DNA of 23,155 nucleotides from a virus. Under the pieces are notes generated by a model that worked only from the letters and a program-made list of their open reading frames with translations, was not told the origin of the DNA and ran no database searches. The DNA is taken from positions 1 through 23,155 of the IMG/VR virus record IMGVR_UViG_3300017962_000126. One strand, 5' to 3'. The stretch's first letter is position 1. Each line of letters starts with the position of its first letter. Both the position numbers and the translations under genes were made by a program. This document shows positions 1 to 11,100 of the stretch, one piece after another.

Positions 1-296
1 GTCGCTCTGTGCGAAATTTAGTGGAAACTATTCCTACAGAGCGATTTTTTCAACCTCTTTTGGGGTCTGATGTGCGTTCTAGTTTATTTGACTTCGTTGA
101 TTATGGCACTGCGACCATAATTCAAGAGCAAATCTTGACTACAATCGAAAATTTCGAGCCAAGAGTGGCAAATGTTGAGGTTCAGGTCAATCCACAACCA
201 GATACCAACACTTTTGAGTGTAATATCGTCTTTGATATCATCGGTCAGGACTTTCCAGTACAAGAATTTACATTCATCCTAGAGGCAACAAGATAA
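1..296 (+). CDS. 25: Baseplate wedge protein gp25, C-terminal part (5' truncated by window edge)
   Basis: This is the end of a gp25-type protein, the small wedge subunit that with gp6 forms the inner ring around the baseplate hub and shows a lysozyme-like fold in the family. The frame is open to the window edge: codons at 3-8 (Arg, Ser) precede the GTG at 9, so that GTG is probably an internal Val and the real start lies upstream. About 97 residues are visible, against about 130 for T4 gp25. The family pattern is readable: a TxxxERFFQPLLGSDV segment (the usual 'GExxxxPxfGsdl' core), then LFDFVDYGTATIIQEQI and ENFEPRV, then a beta-rich C-terminus ending QEFTFILEATR. The stop at 294-296 lies one base before the gp6 ATG, implying cotranslation. 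Identity is by family pattern and synteny; I am confident of it. Confidence 0.9.
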   Translation, partial: RSVRNLVETIPTERFFQPLLGSDVRSSLFDFVDYGTATIIQEQILTTIENFEPRVANVEVQVNPQPDTNTFECNIVFDIIGQDFPVQEFTFILEATR

Positions 297-297
297 T

Positions 298-2178
298 ATG
301 CCTTTTACTAAGTTTACAAACCTCGATTTTGACCAGATAAGGGCGCAAATTAAGGATTATCTTCGTGCAAACTCCAATTTTACGGATTTTGACTTTGAAG
401 GGTCCAACTTTTCGGTCTTAATCGACACTCTAGCGTATAATACCTACATCACGGCATTCAATTCCAACATGATTGTCAATGAATCCTTCTTGGATTCGGC
501 AACATTGAGGGAAAATGTCGTATCGTTAGCAAGAAATATCGGATACGTACCTCGCTCCAGGAGCGCCGCTAAGGCGACTGTGACGATTAATGTAGAAACT
601 AGCGCAGACACTCCTACAGTGACCTTAGTGGAGGGTCTAGTGTGCGTTGCGTCGTCAAATAACACTAGTTTTGTCTTCTCAATCCCAGAAAGCATCACTA
701 CTACGGTGAAAGATGGGAAGGCATCATTCTCAGGTATCGAAATATATCAAGGAACTTTCCTAAAAAACATTTTTACTGTTGATGGCTCACTGGACCAGAG
801 ATTTATTCTCAATAATTCCTTCATTGACACCTCAACAATCGTTGCATATGTCAAAGGACCTAGCGAAACGGGTCTTGGAAGAGAATATTCACTGATTGAC
901 AACATCCTGAATGTCAAATCAACATCAGAAACCTATCTGATTCAGGAAGTTCAGGACGAAAAGTATGAATTGCTGTTTGGTGACGGTTTCTTTGGCAAGA
1001 AATTAGAGAATCAGTCAGTCATTACAGTCTCATACATCGTCACTGATGGTAAAGATGGTAATGGACCATCGAATTTTGCCTTCTCAGGTCGTGTTGTTGA
1101 CTCATCTAACAATGTTATTGCACTTTCCAGTGCATCTGTAACCACCACCAGTGCTGCCTCTAATGGCGGCGACATCGAGTCTATTGACTCAATCAAATAC
1201 TTTGCCCCAAGAATCTATTCATCGCAGTACAGGGCGGTTACAGCACGCGATTACGAAGCGATTATCCAATCCATCTACCCCAACACTGAGTCAGTCTCTG
1301 TTGTTGGTGGTGAAGAGTTAGACCCACCACAGTTTGGTAATGTAATCATCAGCATCAAACCAAAGAATGGTGATTATGTCTCTGACTTCGACAAGAATAA
1401 TATTCTGAGTAAGTTAAAGAATTACTCACTGTCAGGCATCAATCAGCAGATTGTAGACCTTAAGGTCCTTTATGTTGAGATTGACTCTGCAGTTTACTAC
1501 AATAATGCTCAGGTTTCTAATGTCAATGACTTGAAGTCTAGAATTGTAGATACCCTGAATACTTTCTCCACATCAAACATCAATCAGTTTGGTGGTAGAT
1601 TTAAGTATAGTAAACTTGGACAGACGATTGATAATGTTGATAATGCGATTACATCTAATGTAACCCGTGTTATTATCAGAAGAAACCTGAAAGCACTTAT
1701 TAATCAGTCTGCACAGTATGAGTTGTGCTTTGGAAATACTTTCTACAAGAAGTCTGGTGGTCTGAATATCAAGAGCACTGGGTTTACTCTTGCAGGAAGA
1801 AGTGGCACATTCTACTTCACTGATACTCCAGATGCAACTGGCAACATGGGTGTCATTTCAGTTGTCCAAGAGAATGAGGAAACTGGTGAATATAAGGTCA
1901 TTGTTAAGTCTGCAGGCACTGTAGATTATGCAAAAGGTGAGATTATCATCAATACACTTAACATCACATCTACGACAGCAGCAAACAATATTATTGAGAT
2001 TCAGGCATACCCAGAATCTAACGATGTAATCGGTCTCAAAGACCTATATCTGAGTTTTTCTGTTGCCGATAGCACCATAAATATGGTTAAGGATACGATT
2101 AGCTCTGGCGAACAGATTTCTGGCGTCGGATACAAAGTTACTTCTAGTTACTTAAACGGAGAACTAAAGAGGGTATAA
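298..2178 (+). CDS. 6: Baseplate wedge protein gp6 (baseplate J-like family)
   Basis: gp6 builds the continuous inner ring of the contractile-tail baseplate and transmits the conformational change that triggers sheath contraction. At 626 residues it is close to T4 gp6 (660). Visible hallmarks: DFEGSNFSVLIDTLAYNTY near residues 32-50, NESFLDSATLRENVVSLA near 61-78 followed by GYVPRSRSAA near 82-91, YELLFGDGFFGK from about 223, APRIYSSQYRAVTARDYEAI from about 303, and PPQFGNVIISIKP from about 343. The last two are typical of the gp6 / baseplate-J core. The remaining C-terminal half is beta-rich and less distinctive. The ATG at 298 lies one base after the gp25 stop; AGAGG at 281-285 is a rather distant ribosome-binding candidate, so coupling to gp25 is likely. 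A CATAAATA late-promoter-like motif sits inside its 3' end (2076-2083). No frameshift seen. Confidence 0.95.
   Translation: MPFTKFTNLDFDQIRAQIKDYLRANSNFTDFDFEGSNFSVLIDTLAYNTYITAFNSNMIVNESFLDSATLRENVVSLARNIGYVPRSRSAAKATVTINVETSADTPTVTLVEGLVCVASSNNTSFVFSIPESITTTVKDGKASFSGIEIYQGTFLKNIFTVDGSLDQRFILNNSFIDTSTIVAYVKGPSETGLGREYSLIDNILNVKSTSETYLIQEVQDEKYELLFGDGFFGKKLENQSVITVSYIVTDGKDGNGPSNFAFSGRVVDSSNNVIALSSASVTTTSAASNGGDIESIDSIKYFAPRIYSSQYRAVTARDYEAIIQSIYPNTESVSVVGGEELDPPQFGNVIISIKPKNGDYVSDFDKNNILSKLKNYSLSGINQQIVDLKVLYVEIDSAVYYNNAQVSNVNDLKSRIVDTLNTFSTSNINQFGGRFKYSKLGQTIDNVDNAITSNVTRVIIRRNLKALINQSAQYELCFGNTFYKKSGGLNIKSTGFTLAGRSGTFYFTDTPDATGNMGVISVVQENEETGEYKVIVKSAGTVDYAKGEIIINTLNITSTTAANNIIEIQAYPESNDVIGLKDLYLSFSVADSTINMVKDTISSGEQISGVGYKVTSSYLNGELKRV
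2076..2083 (+). promoter_or_regulatory. Possible internal late promoter (CATAAATA) upstream of the giant gene
   Basis: CATAAATA differs at one base from the T4 late consensus TATAAATA and fits the NATAAATA form reported for T4-like cyanophages. It is inside the gp6 coding sequence, 104 bases before the ATG at 2180. The same spacing (106 bases) is seen for the motif at 15500 before the next very large gene. Inside a coding region the motif could be chance, so confidence is modest. Confidence 0.4.
2166..2173 (+). promoter_or_regulatory. Ribosome binding site of the giant gene (AAAGAGGG)
   Basis: A purine-rich AAAGAGGG lies six bases before the ATG at 2180 and overlaps the last codons of gp6. 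It is one of only two good Shine-Dalgarno-like sites in the window. It supports the start at 2180, one base after the gp6 stop. Confidence 0.6.
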
Positions 2179-2179
2179 G

Positions 2180-5100
2180 ATGATAAAAACTGGATTTGAG
2201 ACGAGGGTAAAAGTTCAGCAAGTTATTGAGAACCAATTACCCGAATTTCTACGTTCCGAAAGCCCAAAGGCAGTAGACTTTTTAAAGCAGTATTATATTT
2301 CTCAGGAATATCAAGGTGCTCCAGCAGACCTTGCTAATAACCTTGACCAATATCTCAAGTTAGACAACCTCTCACCAGATGTTATCACTGGTCAGACTAC
2401 CCTGTCTTCAGATATTACTACTTCTTCTGATACAGTTGAGGTAGCATCGACGAAGGGATTCCCTGAACAGTATGGTCTGTTTAAGATTGATAGTGAAATT
2501 TTCACTTATACTGGTATCACCACAAACTCTTTCACTGGATGTGTAAGAGGATTTAGTGGTATTACTTCCTATAGGACTGATGACAATCCAGAAGAATTAA
2601 TATTCTCCTCATCCAGCAACGCAGCGCACACTTCTGGTGCCAAGGTTGAAAACCTTAGTGCTAAGTTTCTGCAAGAGTTTTATAAAAAACTCAAGTATTC
2701 TCTGACGCCAGGTCTGGAGAATGTTGCTTTCACAAGTGACTTAGATGTAAACAACTTTGTCAAAGAGGCAAGAAGTCTCTATGAGTCAAAGGGCACAGAG
2801 GAATCATATAGAATTCTCTTCAATGCACTGTATGGTGTAACTCCAAAGGTTGTTGACCTCGAAGATTATCTTCTCAAGCCTTCTACAGCAGAATATTTGA
2901 GAAGAGAAGTTGTTGTAGCAGAAAGAATTTCTGGCGACCCAACCAAACTTATTGGTCAAACTATCAAGAAATCGACTGATGAAGAAACTCAGGGGTCGGT
3001 ATCTGAAGTAGAAATCTTTACCAGGTCTGGAATTTCTACTTACTATAAGTTAAATCTGTTTGTTGGATACAACGATAGAGATTTAATCGAAGGCACTTTC
3101 AATATTCAACCAAAGACTAATGTAATCAACAGTGTTTCTGTTGGGTCTTCTATCATCACCGTAGATTCTACGATTGGTTTTAATGCTAGTGGCACTCTGA
3201 TTTCTGGTGACAATACTGTAACATACACTGGAAAGACTGTAAACCAGTTCTTAGGTTGTAGTGGTGTTGATACTGCAATTGATGTAAAGGATGAAATCAG
3301 GACCAGTGAAGTCTTTGTCGGTTATGAAAACGGAGACACCAGTAAGAAAGTCGAAATCCGTCTGACAGGCGTAATCTCTGATTTTGAATTGAAGAGTGAT
3401 GTTCTTCTTTCTTCAGAAGGTCAGAGAGTATATGTCAAGAATGTTGGTGAGAAGATTACCAATCCAGAGTCTGATGCATCATTCAAGCAAATCTTTGCAA
3501 ACTCTTGGATTTACAACACCAGCTCCAGATATCAAGTAAAGAGTATCAGTGGATCGACTTTTGAATTGAGGTCTGATATTGATAAGTCAAGTCTTGCTGT
3601 AGGTGATACTGTAGATATCCTTGAGGGTAATACGGAAACGGTTGCACACTCTGATGCTATTGTTGGTAGTATTTCTGGACATGATGTAACTCTAAACAAT
3701 CTTACAGGTTTTACTGAAGACACTGATAAGAATTACACTATCAGAAGAAAGTTAAAGACTGCTAGTAGTAGTGGCACACCAGTTTTGTATGGTGATGACC
3801 TGGTTACCAGTGATGTCCAGAATGTTTATAATGAGAAAGATGAGTACTTCTATGTTGCATCCAACTCTTTACCATCTTACGAAATCACACAAGATGTAAA
3901 GAAAGCAACACTAGCATCCGCTACCAGTAGTGCTCTGCAAGGATACAACTCCAACACTGAGAAATATACCATCCTTTCATTTGGAAGTGATGTCCCCTTT
4001 GTAACTGGCGACAAAGTATATTACTCAGCATCAGGCACTGCTCTCTCTGGATTACCAGAAGGTGAGTATTATGTCAGAGTTCTTCCTGCAAAGAATAAAA
4101 TCAAACTGTATCTGTCACACTCTCTGGTTGACATCGATACTCCTGCAGAATTTACTTCAACAACCACAACAGGGTCCCACACCTTTGTCTTAGTTGAGCA
4201 GAAAGTAGAGAAGGTATATCCTCAGCAACTTCTTAAGAAGTTTCCAGCAGAGAAAAATATCAAGATTGGAAACAAAACCGAAACTCTTCCAGGGTCCACA
4301 GGTCTTCTGGTTAATGGTGTTGAGGTATTAAACTATAAGTCTGAAGATAAGATTTACTATGGTCCTGTATCTTCTGTCGATGTATACAATGGTGGTAAAG
4401 AATATGATGTAATCAATCCACCAACAATCAAAATCTCAGCACCTGCTTCAGGAACAACTGCTTTAGTCAGACCTGTTGTATCTGGTGTTGTTGAAGATAT
4501 TATTGTTGACCCACAAAGTTTTGATATCAAAGATGTTACCTCAGTAACAATCGAAGGTGGTAATGGTAGTGGTGCAGTTTTAAAACCAATCGTAGAAACA
4601 AGATATAGAGAAGTTGAGTTTAATGGAAGCTCTTCCGTAATCGGTGGGTCTATTGACTTTACTAACGATGTTATTGTATTCCCATCAAATCACAACTTAG
4701 AGGATGGCGATGCCATTGTCTATAATAGAAATGGCAATACTGCTATCGGCATTGGAAGCTATGGTGGAAGTAATGCATCAACTGGAAACACCCTGATTAG
4801 TGGGTCTGTATATTATGCAGAGGTAGTTAATTCAACTAATATCAAACTGTACCAATCCTTCGGGTCTTATCAGTCTGGTATTAACACTGTAGGTTTCACT
4901 TCAGCAACTTCACAAGGCACTCACAAGTTTAAGACTTTTGAGGCAAGAAAGACTTTGACTTCAATCAAAGTCTTAAATCCTGGTAGTGGATATACTAATA
5001 AGAGACTGATTGCAAGTCCATCACAAGTATCAACTATTGAGGATACTATTACAACAGAAAATCATGGTTTTGCTGATGGCGATTTAGTTGTCTACACTAC

Positions 5101-8100
5101 TGCTGGCACTGTCATTGGTGGACTGACTAGTGGTAATGAGTATTATGTCATACGTGTCGATGATGATACATTCCGTTTAACCGACACTCAAACCAACTTC
5201 ACAAGAAGAAAGCACATCAATCTTACTTCTGCTGGTGTAGGATATCAAAACTTCTCATACAAAGATATCACAGTAACAATCAATGCAGAGTATAACAACT
5301 CTTCAGATAGTATTACTGCCACTCCAATCGTCAGAGGTTCTATTGAAAGTGTAAATCTTTATGAGAATGGCACTGGATATGGGTCCACTGTCCTCAACTT
5401 CCACAAGAGACCAAATGTTTCTGTGGAAATTGGAAAGGATGCAGAGTTAACCCCAATCATTTCCTCAGGTAAGATTAGCAGTGTTGTCATTGCAAATGCT
5501 GGCACTGAGTATACATCTGCTCCACTGTTGACTGTAAAGGGTGCTGGTGCAGGAGCAAAACTCAGAGCGGTTGTTTCTTCTGGTAAGATTACCAGTGTTG
5601 TCATTGTCAATCCTGGAATTGGATATGGTAGTGACACAACTATCACTGTATCTCCAAATGGAAGGAATGCTATCCTTGAAGCATCAGTAAGAGACCTTAC
5701 TGTTAATAAGTTTAGTAAGTTTGATACTGAGATTGTTATTGAAAATCCAGACAATGCTCAGGGTCTTGAGTATGCATATGTTGGATATTCAACTTCAATC
5801 GGCAATGATGTATTTGGTGATGACGGAAATCAGCACTCACCAATCATTGGATGGGCATTTGATGGCAACCCAATCTACGGTCCCTATGGATATACGGATG
5901 CTGATGATGTAAACTCTACAGTAAAACTACTTCAATCTGGATATACTGCTTCAACTTCAAATGTTGTTGATAGACCATCTTCATTCACATCAGGTTTCTT
6001 TGTAGAAGATTATCTTTACAATAATTCTGCAGACCTTGATGAATACAATGGTAGATTTGAAAAGACGCCAGAATTCCCTAACGGTGTCTATGCATATCAC
6101 GCTACAGTTGCTACATCGGATAGAGCACCACAATTCCCATACTTTATTGGAAACTTCTACCACTCACTGCCTGTTGAGCAAAACTTAAATCAGACATTTG
6201 ACTTTAATAATTCTGAATTGGTAAGAAACACCTTACCATATAAAGTGGCAGATGCTTTTGCTGATAACGACTTTATCAATGAGGCAAACGAAGCTCTTAT
6301 TCAGAATGCAGTAATCGAATCAATCAGCAAAGGGTCAGTTACTAATCTCACAGTCAATGAGGCTGGAGATGGATATAAAGTTGGTGATGTTGCAGTATTT
6401 GATAATACCGATACTAATGGTGGTGGAATCAGTGCTGATGTGAGAAGCATCAAAGGCAAATCAATCACTGACATTACAACAGTGGTTGATACTTACGAGT
6501 CGGTTAAAGTTGTATGGGAGAATGCAAATTCAGTATCTCTGCACATTGATAACAAACTCCATCAAATCTCCAATGAAGATAGCGTAACTGTTTCTGGTCT
6601 TTCAACTTTCGTTAATGGTCTTGCAAAGTCCCATGTTGTTGCAATCTCTTCAGAGACCACATATCTTGTATCAGAAGTTCCAAGCAACGCAACTGCTGGT
6701 GTTGTTACTGACATCTATGTTGCAAGAATTCCAGTAAGTCTGTCAGTTGGGTCTACTGTGGCAATCGGTACGGAGAAACTTTCCGTATTGAATATATTCC
6801 CCCAAAACAAAGTTGTAAGGACCCTGAGAGGCGTCACAGGCACCGCTCACACTGCATCTACAGAAGCAACTATCCTTGATGGAAAACTGAGCGTATCTGT
6901 CAACTTACCATACTTTGAATCATCATTGAATGAGAAAGTATACTTCAATCCAACTCAATCTGTTGGTATTGGGTCTACTGCTGGTATTGCTGTATCTTCA
7001 GAATACACTGTTGGTGTAGTAACTAGCACAATATCAATCCCAACCCAAAGCATCTATCTTCCAAATCACCCATTCAAAACCTCTCAGCAGGTAACATTCT
7101 CTAAGGCATCTGGAGCAAATCAAGTCTCAGTATCCAGCACTGAGTCTAGCTTCACCTTTGACCTCCCTGAAACACTGTTTGTAATCAATAAGTCTAAGGA
7201 TTATATCGGTCTTACAACTTCTGTTGGTTTGACCACAAACACAAATGGTCTATTCTTTAGAAGTTTCACTGCAAATAACGATGGCACTGACTATCGCTAT
7301 GCTCTTGAAACCAACCATACTCAGGTAACTGCAAAGGTTGAGAAGATTGTTTCTACAGTTTCCGTCTCAACTTCACACTCTTTAGAGAAGGGTGATACTA
7401 TTACTCTGAGCGTAAAACCAGAGCAGGTTGTTGGTATTGGATCAACTACACCAGTTTCTGTCAAATTTAATTCAACTCATAATAAGTTGCTGTTGAATAC
7501 AGTAGGATTTACCTCTGTTGGTGTTAATACAACTTCTAATGAGATTACACTGAGTAATCATAAGTTTGCTACAGGAAACAAAGTATTCTACGATTCATCA
7601 AATACTTTGATTTCTGGTCTTTCAACTGGATCTTACTTTGTTTATAAAGTTGATGATGACACAATTCAACTGGCAGAGACACATTATGATGCTGTTTCCA
7701 ACCCACCAACTGTAGTAAGTTTTGCTTCTACTGGTGGTTCTGGTCAGGAGATTTCCCCAATCAATCCACAAATCAGAATTGATAGAAATAACAGTCTCAA
7801 ATTTGACCTGACAGATTCATCTCTGGAAGATTATAAGTTTAAGATTTTCGAAGACAGTAACTATTATAATGAGTTGGTTTCTACTGGATCCACTACATCG
7901 TTTAGTGTAACTGGTGTTGGCACTGTTGGCGTCTCAACGAATGCTGCTTTGACTTTGAATTATAGTGATGGTCTTCCTTCTATCTTATACTATTCTCTTG
8001 AGAAAAGTGGATACATTACGACTGCAGACAATTCTGTCAAGAATAACTCTCAGATTTCATTCCATAATAGTGTTTATAATGGAAGTTATGAAGTCTTCGG

Positions 8101-11100
8101 TATTGGCACAACTACATTCAAGTTAGCACTGAAGAAGACTCCTGAATTCCTCTCATACACTCAGGATGATGTTGATACTCTTGAGTATTTCACAACTTCT
8201 ACTACAGCAAGTGGTGGCGTCAAGTCTATGAGAATTATCTCTGGAGGAAACAACTATAAGAAACTTCCAGAATTCTTGAGAATTACTTCTACCAATGGAA
8301 CGGGTGCTGACATTATTCCTTCATCCAATACTATTGGTAGAGTAAAGGAAGTGTCTGTTGATGATGCTGGATTTGACTTCTCTGCTGATAAGACCCTCAA
8401 TCCTGAAGCATTCATTTCGCCAACAATCAATCTCATCAATAGAGATATTGTTACAGGTATTTCTGTTGTATCTGGTGGTCAAAACTACACATCTGCTCCA
8501 GATTTGGTTATCGTAAATCCAAATACTGGTGAGGCATATTCAAGCGGTGTCTTAGAAGCAAATGTCCAAGGCTCTGCAGTATTCTCTGTTGATATTCTGG
8601 AGTCGCCTAGAGGACTTCCTCAAATCAACAATAAAGTTTATGCAATCAATAATAGTAATGGTATTGGTATTCAGAGTGCATATTCATCATCTGCTGGATT
8701 GGTAACCTGCTATATCGCAACACCAGTCCTAGGATTCTCCACCGCACCATTCAGTGTTGGCGATAAAATCTTTGTTGAGGGTATTAGAAAGTATGGCACT
8801 TCTGGAGATGGTCACAACTCAACAGACCTTGGATATAAATTCTTCACTGTCTCCTCTTACACAAATTCAAACCCTGCTAGAGTAGAGTTTAATATTTCCG
8901 ACTTTACATCAAATCCTGGTGTAGCGGTCACCGTCCAAAATCTCTATGCATCCATTATTAAGGAAGAAGATTATCCAACCTTCGAAATCACTCAGGAATC
9001 TGCAAGATTTATCATCTCCGAAAATATACTGACACTCGAAGGTGGAGTTTATGTAGAAAGAGATTTGATTATTGAAGAAGACCTTGAAGATTCTATCAAG
9101 GTATTTGGCACTTATGAACTCAGTCAAGATGAAGTAATTCGTGGAAAGTATTCTGGTGCTGAAGCAACTATCAAGTCTCTTGTTGACAATAAGGGTATAT
9201 TCAAGATTGATTATTCAACTAGAAAGAATCTTGGATGGTCGAATGATATTGGAAAACTCAATCAAGATTATCAGGTAACTCCAGATAACGATTATTTCCA
9301 AAATCTCTCTTACACCATCAAGAGTCCAATTGAATATGAGGACCTGGTAAATCCTGTAAATAGACTTCTTCATACCGCAGGACTTAAGAATTTCGCTGAC
9401 ACCGAAATTGTTAATACCACTAAAGCAGGCATTGGTACAACATCACAATCAACAACACTTTCTCTTGTCGATATTATTTCTGAGCAAAGAGTTGATACTA
9501 TTAACGATTTTGATTTGAGTGTTGATATTGATACTGTTACTAATAGTCCTGAGAAATCCAAATATATTAAATTGAAAAATAAGAAGTTAGCAGACTACAT
9601 TAGATGTCTGTCTAACAGAGTATTGTTTATGGACAATATTAGCTCACAATTCTCAAATGAAGGTGATGCTGATTTGTTTGTTGATGTTTTAAATTACAGT
9701 ATCAACGATGGTTATAATAGATTCCTGATTCAAACTATCAATCCAGATAGCACTGAAAGACAAATCTCAGAAATCATTACTCTTCCAACTGAGTCTGGCG
9801 AGATTATTACCTTTGAAAGGGGAATGCTTTCAAGTGGTGAAGAAAGAATATCTGATGTTGCTGGAAACATTTCAGAGTTTGGTGCTCTTACTCTTAGATT
9901 TACTCCAACTGAGTTGTATGATTCGGATTATGATATCAAGATTCTGAGAGACAACTTCTCCTCATCTCTTGCTGGTATTGGCACACAAACCATTGGATTT
10001 GTTAATCTGACTGGATCTAATGTTTCAGTTGCAGCAGCAACTACAGAAACTATCATTAGTGCTACAACTTCTTCTACAGAATCATTCTTCATCAATGCAG
10101 AAGTAGAGAATTTGACAACCAATGAAATGAATTATGTTGAGATGTTTGTTGACCACAACGGCACAGACACCTTCATTTCTGAATACTACCTTGACAACTC
10201 CCAATCAGAATCTTCCAACTTCATCGGCACATTTACTGCAGATATAGATTCTGGTGTTATCTCTATTGACTTTGAAAATACTGAAGGTGCTGATGTATTT
10301 GTCCGCTCCAAGATTGTTGGATTTGGCACTACTGCTAGTGGAATTGGCACTTACAGATTCTTGAGTGCTGGACAACCTGAAGGAAGTGAGAAGACAGTCC
10401 GCTTCCACAGCGACTTTGTTAATGCTTCTGGCATCACAACGATATTCTCAGTATCCAGGACTGATGTCACATCACTGAAGTCTTCTGTCAGAGTTGGTTA
10501 CGGTATAACATCTGCACTTCATCAGATACTGGTCACACATGACCAAACTGATACCTTCATTCTACAGTATCCATTCATGTCTGTGGAGAGTAATACTGGT
10601 ATCGGCACCTTTAGTTCCGATATTGATGGTGCTAACCTGGTCGTCAGATTCCACCCAGATTCTGGAATTACCGATACTATTTCTATTCAGGCATTCAGTG
10701 AGTTTATTCAGACAGAAAGTGATTTGAATAATACTCCACTCGACCTGGTTTATGGTAGCGTCAGAGAATCTCACATCGTTGCTAGTTATGATGCAATCAA
10801 TGGCGATAGAGTTAATAAGACACAATTTACTCTGAAGCATGATGATGTCCCCATCTTCCAGAAGACAATTGAGCCTTCTGATACTGATGTATTGGAATTG
10901 GGAACTGGCACATTCACTGTAGCAGACCACTTCTTCAGAACTGGTGAAAGATTGACTTACACTCCAGGGTCTTCCTTCGATGGTGCTACCGTAAGCAGAA
11001 TCCTTGATTCTTCTGGCACTGGAATATCCACTGAATTGTATGCAATCAGAGTCAGCTCAAATCAGTTTAGAGTTGCTACCAGTGAAGCAAATGCAAACGC

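Noticed and set aside
5359-5754. Minus-strand open frame of 131 codons
   Set aside because: Antisense to GxGY repeats; the repeated protein pattern is the reflection of the coding repeats.
8834-8841. TATAAATT resembling a late promoter
   Set aside because: The last base breaks the consensus, it lies deep inside the giant gene, and no gene start follows within several kilobases.
10562-10930. Minus-strand open frame of 122 codons
   Set aside because: Antisense to the tandem beta-sandwich region of the giant gene; no family resemblance and no start signal.
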